Shown in pieces: positions 6,827 through 12,877 of a stretch of 12,877 nucleotides of DNA. The stretch lies in the NCBI GenBank assembly GCA_030744095.1, contig JASLRF010000132.1, forward strand, positions 1-12,877. The letters run 5' to 3'. The stretch comes from Pirellulaceae bacterium (GTDB taxonomy: Bacteria; Planctomycetota; Planctomycetia; Pirellulales; Pirellulaceae). Under the pieces are notes generated by a model. It saw only the letters and a list, made by a program, of their open reading frames with translations. It made no database searches and was not told the DNA's origin. Numbering within the stretch: the first letter of the stretch is position 1; each line of letters opens with the position of its first letter. Both the position numbers and the translations under genes were made by a program.

Positions 6827-7498
6827 TCAGGCTTCGTCAGACAGCTGGGCGAACGCTTTCTTGGCCGTCGTGCAGAACGCACGAATGAGCAGCACGTCTT
6901 TGCTACCAGGGGCGGATTCCACGCCGCTGGCCACATCGACGGCATCGGGGCGAGCGGTGTTGATGGCAGCGGTGACATTGAACGGCGTCAGGCCCCCAGC
7001 CAGCACCAGTGGGATCTCTCCCAGGATTTCTCGGCTCTGTGTCACGCTGCCCCAATCAATCGCCTGCCCCGTTCCGCCGTACTGATCGGGATGGTGCGCG
7101 TCCAGCAACACAGCGTCGGGCAGTCTCCCCAGCCCCCGGCAACTTTCCAGGTAGGCGGTGATTGGCGTGAAACCATCATCGCCACAGCGAAAGGCACGAA
7201 TTACCTTGTATTGGACTAAGTTTCCGAGGAATTCCGGCGGCTCGTCGCCATGCAGTTGCAGGTAATCCAAATCCAGGCGATCCGCGATTTCCGTGATTTC
7301 GCCGGCTTCCGCATTCACGAAAACGCCGACTTTGGTCACGGTGTTTGGAATCGCCGGCATCACCTGTTCGGCTGCGGCCAGATCGATGCAGCGCGGGCTC
7401 TTGTCGTAGAAGTTCAGCCCGATCGCATCGGCACCCGCCAGCGATGCAAATCGGGCGTCCTTCACGGACGTGATGCCGCAAATCTTTATCTGAAACAA
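6827..7498 (-). CDS. trpF: phosphoribosylanthranilate isomerase
   Basis: Amadori isomerase of tryptophan synthesis (EC 5.3.1.24): converts N-(5-phosphoribosyl)anthranilate to carboxyphenylamino-deoxyribulose phosphate. It is a single-domain TIM barrel of 223 residues, a normal family length. Seen: KICGIT (5-10) with catalytic Cys7, GLNFYDKSPRCI (27-38), QLHGDE (81-86), LLDAHHPDQYGGTG (131-144) with the catalytic Asp133, and the phosphate-binding strands LAGGLTP and VDVASGVE. The start is a TTG (7496-7498); no ATG or GTG exists further upstream in frame for more than 90 bases, and KICGIT sits at its usual distance from the N-terminus. The Shine-Dalgarno sequence is weak. It stands alone here: no other trp gene is in the window. 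Confidence 0.96.
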   Translation of the reverse strand: MFQIKICGITSVKDARFASLAGADAIGLNFYDKSPRCIDLAAAEQVMPAIPNTVTKVGVFVNAEAGEITEIADRLDLDYLQLHGDEPPEFLGNLVQYKVIRAFRCGDDGFTPITAYLESCRGLGRLPDAVLLDAHHPDQYGGTGQAIDWGSVTQSREILGEIPLVLAGGLTPFNVTAAINTARPDAVDVASGVESAPGSKDVLLIRAFCTTAKKAFAQLSDEA

Positions 7499-7561
7499 GG
7501 TTACGATCCGTAGACGTGCTGGGACGAACGGGTGGAATGGTCGCGCGGGAAGCCCACGTCC

Positions 7562-7581
7562 ATTATAGGGACGAATATTCG
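7562..7581 (-). promoter_or_regulatory. possible trpF -10 element with adjacent palindrome
   Basis: The minus strand carries a perfect TATAAT (plus 7562-7567), about 64 bp before the trpF start codon. No good -35 lies 16-18 bp upstream. The 10-bp palindrome CGAATATTCG (7572-7581) occupies the spacer and could be an activator or repressor half of the promoter. This is a motif match only. Confidence 0.3.
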
Positions 7582-7790
7582 CCTGTCTGCACTCGCGTCT
7601 CCCAGGAGGCCCGGATTATCTGGACTTCAAGCATGTCGCGTCGACCATTTCCAGCGATTCCAAATATCGCGACGCTACGGCTTAAGTCGAATGTGTGAGT
7701 TTGCCGATTTCAACGAAGAGTCGGGTTGTGCCATCCATCCGCTCGAACTGCCGCCTGTTGAATCAAACTTATCAGCCAAGGACTGGGGCC

Positions 7791-9968
7791 ATGTACGAAT
7801 CATTCTTCGACCTCTCCTCCCGACCATTTCCCGCTGCACCGGCGGTACAGTATTATTTTCCAACCGCCGTTATCGAACAATCGCGGCAGACGCTGATTCG
7901 GATCGTGGATCGGGCTGAGGGCCCCGGTTTAATCGTTGGTCAGCCTGGTCTGGGAAAGACCCTGCTGCTGCGAATGCTAGAGCATCATTTCCAAAATGTA
8001 TTCCATTGCATTCATCTGGCCAGCGCCGCGATTGAAAGCCGCAAGGACCTGTTGCAGAACGTGTTGTTTGAACTCGACCTACCCTATCGGGACATGGAAG
8101 AGGGCGAACTGCGATTGTCGCTGCTGGACTTTCTTCGCCCCAGCGAAAGCTGCCCCCACGGCGTGCTGTTGCTTGTTGATGAAGCCCACACGCTGCCGCT
8201 GCAACTGTTGGACGAGATCCGAATGATCACGAATCTGGTCCGCGATGGCCAACCGCGAGTTCGCCTGGTCCTCGCTGGTGACGCACAGTTGGACGAAGTT
8301 TTTGCCGATCCGCGCCTCGACTCGTTTAATCAGCGCATCGCCGCTCGCTGCTATCTGGAACCACTTAACCAAGAACAGACCATCGAATATGTCCGGGCGC
8401 AGATCAATGCGGCCGGTGGCGATCCGTCGGGGATCTTCACCGATGATGCTCTCGTTGCCGTCCACCGCGCTTCTGGAGGAATTCCACGTCTGATCAATCA
8501 AGTGTGCGACCACTCTTTGGTGATGGCCAGTTTGGGTGGCTACCAGCAACTGGATGTGGCAGGCATCGAAGAGGCATGGGCCGACTTGCAGCAGTTACCA
8601 GGTCCATGGAATGATCCAGTCGTGCAATCCAACGAGGACGGAGAGTCGATCGTTGAATTTGGATCGTTGGATGAAGATGATGCGGCCCCAGTGTCGCCAT
8701 TCGACGAACCGCTTGACGCGTCGACCGATGGCATCGAACAGCCAAGTGTTGAAGCGACCGATTCCATTCTCTCCGGCGAAGCGACTGGCGGCGAAGTCGA
8801 CCCACCCCATGGGGAACCCATCGCCGTCACGTCAGAAGGTATCACCAGCCCCACCTCGGCGGATAGGGAAGCTGCCGCAGTCCTTGAAGGTGTGGATCTG
8901 CCAACGCTCCCAGATCCTGCAAACGAAACGCCGGTGGGAGTCGATGCATCAAATCCGGAGTTACCAGATTCAGATGTGTCGATTCATGAAGTCGAGCCCA
9001 TTGGCCACTCTGATCCTGAGTCGCGGCCGAAAGAGGCAGGGATTGGTTACTTCGAATCGAACGTCGTCCAGTTTGGTTGGGAAGCGAACGCCGTTGAACC
9101 CTCCGCGCCAGTTGAAGAAGAACCTGAGGCCGACGACGCTACGGAATTGGACGCCTGGCCATCCTCGGTGGTCCCCACACCAACAAACGGGAACCCCACA
9201 CCAGCAAGCGAGAATGCGCCTGAGACCATCGATCCCTTCGGACAGAACTTTGACGAGGAGGAAGTTGTCATTGATCGATATGCTGACTTTGATGGCGGCG
9301 TCTTTGCAGGATGCCCACGCGTGTCCAGCGAAGAGGGACGCACGTTGGCATCCATTGTCGATCCGCACCCGAGCCCTCAGCTTTCCGTCGTGGAAGTGGA
9401 TTCAGTGGACGAAAGAGAAGCGGGTGATGCCGCTAAAGAATCGATCGACGCGGTTGTCGATGACCTAAACCACGACGAGGTGGCCAATGAAAACGTCGCG
9501 GTGACGGAAGAAATCGCAGCGGCTGCAGATGATCGTGCCGCGAACGCCGAGTATGCTAAACAGGCACTGGCGAATCATGTGGTCGATACGTCGTCGCTTT
9601 CCAACTGGTTGTTCGAGCCAACCACGGAAAATGTTGACACGGGTGGATCCGAAACGGACCATGTAACGCCAGTTGAAAACGAGCTGCCTTCGAGTGAAAT
9701 TGCGACAGCACCGTTGGAATCTTCACGGCCAGAGTCTGCTGACGAAGAACCGTCCAACGACGCATCTCAGGTCGCAGTTTCGCCAGGCGAGGATGAGGTG
9801 AAGCACTCGTTTCTGCAGGTGCACGATGGTCCGAATATCAATGATGACCGAGATATGATCGTTATCGATCAAGACAAACACGATGGTGTGATCCTCACAC
9901 AGCCAGGTGATGAACTGGCGCATCGCGTCGAGTATCAGCAGCTGTTCTCTCAGTTGCGACAAGGTTAG
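7791..9968 (+). CDS. ExeA/GspA-like AAA ATPase with long acidic tail
   Basis: 725 residues from the ATG at 7791, chosen over an in-frame ATG at 7695 because AAGGA lies 8 nt upstream and the protein then begins MYESFFDLSSRPF, as ExeA-family proteins do. Residues 1-270 form an AAA+ (AAA_22/ExeA-type) ATPase: Walker A GQPGLGKT (50-57), Walker B LLLVDEAH (126-133), the LAGDAQLDE strand (161-169), QRIAARCYLEPL (181-192), and a C-terminal lid with SGGIPRLINQVCDHSLV (228-244). Residues from about 275 to 725 are low-complexity, rich in Glu, Asp, Ser, Pro, Ala and Thr and poor in hydrophobics, so probably disordered. Within it, FDEEEVVIDRYADFDG and the last 40 residues look less random. ExeA works with ExeB in type II secretion of some proteobacteria; no secretion gene is nearby and no membrane segment is seen here, so the target process is unknown. 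Confidence 0.88.
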   Translation: MYESFFDLSSRPFPAAPAVQYYFPTAVIEQSRQTLIRIVDRAEGPGLIVGQPGLGKTLLLRMLEHHFQNVFHCIHLASAAIESRKDLLQNVLFELDLPYRDMEEGELRLSLLDFLRPSESCPHGVLLLVDEAHTLPLQLLDEIRMITNLVRDGQPRVRLVLAGDAQLDEVFADPRLDSFNQRIAARCYLEPLNQEQTIEYVRAQINAAGGDPSGIFTDDALVAVHRASGGIPRLINQVCDHSLVMASLGGYQQLDVAGIEEAWADLQQLPGPWNDPVVQSNEDGESIVEFGSLDEDDAAPVSPFDEPLDASTDGIEQPSVEATDSILSGEATGGEVDPPHGEPIAVTSEGITSPTSADREAAAVLEGVDLPTLPDPANETPVGVDASNPELPDSDVSIHEVEPIGHSDPESRPKEAGIGYFESNVVQFGWEANAVEPSAPVEEEPEADDATELDAWPSSVVPTPTNGNPTPASENAPETIDPFGQNFDEEEVVIDRYADFDGGVFAGCPRVSSEEGRTLASIVDPHPSPQLSVVEVDSVDEREAGDAAKESIDAVVDDLNHDEVANENVAVTEEIAAAADDRAANAEYAKQALANHVVDTSSLSNWLFEPTTENVDTGGSETDHVTPVENELPSSEIATAPLESSRPESADEEPSNDASQVAVSPGEDEVKHSFLQVHDGPNINDDRDMIVIDQDKHDGVILTQPGDELAHRVEYQQLFSQLRQG

Positions 9969-9973
9969 AGAAG

Positions 9974-10015
9974 TGCGAAGCCATCGATCGAATACTATCA
10001 GTCAATCGCTTCGCA
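9974..10015. terminator. inverted repeat at the ATPase/MFS convergence
   Basis: TGCGAAGC (9974-9981) and GCTTCGCA (10008-10015) are a perfect 8-bp inverted repeat separated by 26 bp, spanning the end of the MFS gene just after the ATPase stop. There is no T tract. It is a candidate bidirectional terminator for the two convergent genes. Confidence 0.3.
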
Positions 10016-11314
10016 ATAGTCTGCCGGGATGGCGGTATCCGATTCCGCACACGCCACCACCGTTTGCGACGGCACGTTCGACACACGTTTATGACGCCGC
10101 GGGGCCGAGCGGAATTGTACGGTCGCTCTGGTGCGAAACCAAAAGATAATCGCAATTGACGTTATCGCAAACGCCACGCCACAGAACATCATCGGGTAAG
10201 CCGGAAATCCGAAGCGGTGAGCAAAGTGTAAGATGCCACCCACGGCGGGCGCGCCAAGCAACGCACCGGTGTCAAACATCCCAAGCATTAACGTCGTTCC
10301 CAAGCCGCGATACCGTTCAGGGAATGCCGTGCTTCCACTGGCCAAGACTGACGGGAACAGCAACGCGTGTGCGACGCCCGCCATACTGCCAGGAATCATC
10401 AATTGCCAAGTTGTCCGAACCGTCAGATACAGCAACATGCTGCACACCAGGGCGGCGAGACCCCACATCACCCAGACGCGATTCCCACGTCGTTCGAACT
10501 GCCGCCGCGTCAACATGCGAACCGCAAAAGCCGTGATTGCGTAGGTGGCAAAGAACATCCCGATTTGTGATATCTGAATCTCGGCGGCATACATTCGTAA
10601 GAATGTGTTGGGAACCGAGACACCGGCGCCCACGGCCGCCGCCACCAACATGACGACGCCCGGGTGGTAACGTCGCATTAACAGGAAGAGGTTTGGTGAT
10701 CGTCGAATCGGCTTGATCGCTTGTCCCCGGGTGGCACCCCACGCAGCCACAAAGGCCACGCTGACCAGGCATCCCGCTGTCAAAAACAGCTGGTTCAGCT
10801 GGCCGCGTTGGATCGTATCACCGGAACAGATCCAGTCCGCAACTTGGGGACCGACCAAAATGCCAATGAAACCGGACGTGCCCAGCGTTCCTACAATTTC
10901 CGCCATCCGCGCCGGTGGTACTCGGCGGGAAATATACGTGATCGACGCGCCAAAGATCCCAGCAACACTGGTTTGCATCAAGATCCGGATCAGGAAAATC
11001 GCAGGACTTGTCGCCGAATGAATCAGGCAATGTGCCAACAGACTAAGCACGAGAAAAACCAATGACCACAGCCAAATGGTCCTTGCTCCGAGTCGATCGA
11101 TGCCAATGCCCTGACCGAATCGCATGACCAAACTGCCGACCATCCCAACACCGACAATCATCCCCAGCTGCCCTTCGGCGCCACCCAAATGAGTCACGAA
11201 GTCGGCATAGCGGACCAGAATGCTCCAGGCGATCATCGTCAGCGCGTTGGCCAGATAGGCGAGCCAGAACACTCGACCGTAGACGCGTTGCGGTTTAAGC
11301 TCCAATGCAGGCAT
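9998..11314 (-). CDS. major facilitator superfamily transporter
   Basis: Inner-membrane transporter of 438 residues with about twelve hydrophobic segments in two halves, the pattern of MFS secondary carriers. The first is at about residues 16-34; a longer polar loop with RGQAIKPIRRSPN lies between segments 6 and 7 (about 194-216). A motif-A-like loop, GIDRLGARTIW, follows segment 2, and FERRGNRVW is its counterpart in the second half. The tail of about 45 residues after the last segment is polar, with a basic cluster (SAPRRHKR), and should be cytoplasmic. The start is the ATG at 11312-11314; the upstream sequence has no strong Shine-Dalgarno. The substrate cannot be assigned, and the neighbours (an ATPase and a glycosyltransferase, each divergently or convergently oriented) give no operon clue. 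Confidence 0.9.
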   Translation of the reverse strand: MPALELKPQRVYGRVFWLAYLANALTMIAWSILVRYADFVTHLGGAEGQLGMIVGVGMVGSLVMRFGQGIGIDRLGARTIWLWSLVFLVLSLLAHCLIHSATSPAIFLIRILMQTSVAGIFGASITYISRRVPPARMAEIVGTLGTSGFIGILVGPQVADWICSGDTIQRGQLNQLFLTAGCLVSVAFVAAWGATRGQAIKPIRRSPNLFLLMRRYHPGVVMLVAAAVGAGVSVPNTFLRMYAAEIQISQIGMFFATYAITAFAVRMLTRRQFERRGNRVWVMWGLAALVCSMLLYLTVRTTWQLMIPGSMAGVAHALLFPSVLASGSTAFPERYRGLGTTLMLGMFDTGALLGAPAVGGILHFAHRFGFPAYPMMFCGVAFAITSIAIIFWFRTRATVQFRSAPRRHKRVSNVPSQTVVACAESDTAIPADYCEAID

Positions 11315-11411
11315 AAGACGAGTCGAAAGGCGGGAAATTGAAGGGAGGGAAGCGGCAAGTATAACTCAATCACTCGGCGTTCGTGAGGGGCCACGACGGC
11401 CAACTACCGCA

Positions 11412-11420
11412 TGGTACAAT
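11412..11420 (+). promoter_or_regulatory. extended -10 promoter candidate for the mannosyltransferase
   Basis: TGGTACAAT matches an extended -10 element (TGn followed by TACAAT, five of six to consensus). No -35 is recognisable 17 bp upstream, which extended -10 promoters can tolerate. It would give a leader of about 138 nt before the GTG at 11565. Confidence 0.35.
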
Positions 11421-11564
11421 GAGCTCTAATGCGAGTCGCACGGACGTGTGGCGTGCGCGGCGCCTTGTTCCTGAGTCCTATGTGACGAAAGATCCGCTAC
11501 GCTTACGCCGAATGCGCTCTGAAGACACCTTGCCCACCAAAAGGTTCATCCCTCCGTACTGCTT

Positions 11565-12299
11565 GTGAATGCACAACCCCGCACGTTGGTCGTTGTTGCG
11601 ACCTACAACGAAATTGAGAACCTGGCCCGTCTGGTGGAACAAATCCTGGCCGTCGCACCGGATGTCGATGTGTTGGTGATCGATGACAATTCGCCAGATG
11701 GTACCGGTGACTGGTGCGATCAACATGCCCAGCAGGAACAACGGCTTCGTTGTTTGCACCGCCCCGGAAAGCTAGGACTGGGAACGGCGACACTGGCGGG
11801 CTTTCGCGAGGCAATCGACCAAGGGTACGATCTTGTTCTGACGATGGACGCAGACTTCAGCCACGACCCAAAGTATTTGCCCGCCATGCGGGCGTGTATC
11901 GCCTCGACGACACAGACAGTCGATGTCGTGATCGGTTCGCGATATGTTCCAGGTGGCGGAATCGAAGGCTGGCCGTTTCATCGTCGTCTGATGAGCCGCC
12001 TCGTGAATACGTACGCGAGATTGCTGTTGGGACTGCCCGTCAAAGACTGCAGCGGTGCCTTTCGATGCTATCGCTGCGATACACTGAAACAACTTGATGT
12101 CGATCAGATTCGTTCGCGCGGCTACTCGTACCTGGAAGAAATCCTATGGTTGCTAAAACGTCGGCGCGCTCGTTTCGGCGAAGTGCCTATCGTGTTTGTC
12201 GATCGTGTCCTGGGCCAGACAAAAATCAACTGGCGTGAAGCTGTGACCGCGGTTGGCGTCATCGGTGGTCTGGGCGTGCGGAATCTGTTGGGGCTGTGA
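11565..12299 (+). CDS. polyprenol (dolichol)-phosphate mannosyltransferase, GT2 family
   Basis: Probable transferase of mannose (or another sugar) from a nucleotide sugar to polyprenyl phosphate, supplying lipid-linked sugar for glycolipids or protein glycosylation on the cytoplasmic face of the membrane. It has 244 residues. Seen: VATYNEIENL (11-20), VIDDNSPDGTGD (38-49), GLGTATLAGF (71-80), the metal-binding DAD in MDADFSHDP (94-102), GSRYVPGGGIEGW (124-136), DCSGAFRCYR (161-170), YSYLEEILW (187-195) and GQTKINW (217-223), the DPM1-type C-terminal motif. It lacks the two or more C-terminal membrane helices of GtrB/ArnC-type relatives, so it matches the short, soluble or peripherally bound DPM1 class. 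The start GTG at 11565 is the only canonical start in an ORF opening at 11523; there is no Shine-Dalgarno at proper spacing, so translation may be weak or leaderless. Sugar and lipid specificity are inferred from the family. Confidence 0.92.
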   Translation: MNAQPRTLVVVATYNEIENLARLVEQILAVAPDVDVLVIDDNSPDGTGDWCDQHAQQEQRLRCLHRPGKLGLGTATLAGFREAIDQGYDLVLTMDADFSHDPKYLPAMRACIASTTQTVDVVIGSRYVPGGGIEGWPFHRRLMSRLVNTYARLLLGLPVKDCSGAFRCYRCDTLKQLDVDQIRSRGYSYLEEILWLLKRRRARFGEVPIVFVDRVLGQTKINWREAVTAVGVIGGLGVRNLLGL

Positions 12300-12340
12300 G
12301 ATTTTTCTTTACAAATGAGTCACGTTTTTAGCGACCGGCA

Positions 12341-12413
12341 CCGACCGCAGCTTGGTCGGGGAGTGGGTCGCCGCAACCGAGCCATAGCTCGCGTTGGTCT
12401 GAGGCACAGCCTC
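12341..12413. repeat. cluster of three stem-loops between convergent genes
   Basis: Three perfect inverted repeats follow one another: CCGACC/GGTCGG (12341-12346/12354-12359), GAGC/GCTC around CATA (12379-12390), and GAGGC/GCCTC around ACA (12401-12413). They fill most of the gap between the mannosyltransferase stop and the DUF1501 stop, which is 2 nt from the last stem. They may work as bidirectional terminators or belong to a dispersed REP-like element; only one copy is in this window. Confidence 0.45.
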
Positions 12414-12414
12414 G

Positions 12415-12877
12415 CTAGGTGACGACGTCGTGAATTACGTGGCCGTGAACGTCAGTCAATCTGCGTTCCAATCCATTGTGATAGAATGTTAGCTGTTTGT
12501 GATCGAGCCCCAGCAGGTGCAGGATCGTGGCGTGGAAATCATGCACCGTCGACACGTCCTCCACGGCCTTATGGCCAAACTCGTCGGTTGCGCCGTAACA
12601 AAACGGCGATTTCACGCCGGCACCGGCCAACCAAACCGTGAAACCGTTGGGGTTGTGATCGCGTGCTGACGCCCCTTTCTGGAACGTCGGCATGCGGCCG
12701 AATTCGGTACACCAAACGACCAGTGTTTCGTCCAGCAAACCGCGTTGCTTCAAGTCCTTCAGTAGTGCGCAACTGGTTAGTCCAACACCGGTCCGTGCTT
12801 CTTGTATTGTGTTTCCAGCGATTTGTGACCGTCCCAATTGCTGACGCCTTCGCCGCCGGTCTGATAAGCGCCGTTGA
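12415..12877 (-). pseudogene. DUF1501 (sulfatase-like) protein, C-terminal part with frameshift, runs off the window
   Basis: C-terminal part of a DUF1501 protein, a family of the alkaline-phosphatase/sulfatase-like fold that is very abundant in planctomycetes and usually paired with DUF1549/DUF1553 cytochrome-like proteins; substrate unknown. Downstream of 12780 the reading frame gives [20 protein letters not shown], then [43 protein letters not shown] and [15 protein letters not shown] up to a TAG at 12415-12417. From the window edge to 12780 the family sequence ([17 protein letters not shown], then HGPVLD) is in another frame and meets TAA at 12777-12779. One extra base after the GAC codon at 12780-12782 would rejoin them as [13 protein letters not shown]. 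So there is a one-base deletion, either real (pseudogene) or a sequencing error. No slippery heptamer for programmed frameshifting is seen. The N-terminal majority lies outside the window. Confidence 0.8.

Noticed and set aside
5279..7498. trpF-ahcY-DUF1015 as one operon, as all three are on the minus strand
   Set aside because: An 11-position hairpin and a promoter candidate separate trpF from ahcY, and a strong intrinsic terminator separates ahcY from the DUF1015 gene.
12765..12800. Programmed -1 frameshift in the DUF1501 gene
   Set aside because: No X-XXY-YYZ slippery heptamer is present at the shift point and I saw no stimulatory structure; a deletion or sequencing error is simpler.

Overview
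The window looks like chromosomal DNA of a planctomycete, most likely a Rhodopirellula/Pirellula-type member of the Pirellulaceae. This is inferred from the DUF1501 (sulfatase-like) protein at the right edge, the ExeA-type ATPase with a huge acidic tail, the DUF1015 protein, the mid-range GC content, and the frequent GTG/TTG starts (five of the eight genes whose start can be placed). No rRNA, tRNA, insertion sequence, prophage or CRISPR array was found.

Layout. Bases 153-2003 (+) encode a soluble three-PAS histidine kinase that runs convergently into parB (2034-3041, -). Bases 3042-3806 hold no convincing gene. They contain a run of inverted repeats, a degenerate parS, and five perfect parS cores (GTTTCACGTGAAAC) within 174 bp, the first four at an exact 36-bp period. 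Next come three minus-strand genes that appear to be separate transcription units: a DUF1015 protein (3807-5123), S-adenosylhomocysteine hydrolase (5279-6610, with a textbook intrinsic terminator) and phosphoribosylanthranilate isomerase TrpF (6827-7498). A plus-strand ExeA-like AAA ATPase (7791-9968) meets a minus-strand MFS transporter (9998-11314). A plus-strand polyprenol-phosphate mannosyltransferase (11565-12299) follows. The right edge carries the C-terminal part of a DUF1501 protein (-), broken by an apparent one-base deletion near 12780.

How it works together. The clear system is chromosome segregation. ParB is encoded about 570 bp from a dense parS array, a likely centromere. ParA is not in the window, so ParB is not in the usual parA-parB operon here. 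The array suggests an origin-proximal location (inference). The other genes are housekeeping or accessory functions (methyl-cycle detoxification, tryptophan synthesis, glycolipid precursor supply, transport) with no evident shared pathway. The DUF1015 protein on the other side of the parS array has a GHHRYETA motif resembling the signature of the ParB/sulfiredoxin fold, which may or may not be coincidence.
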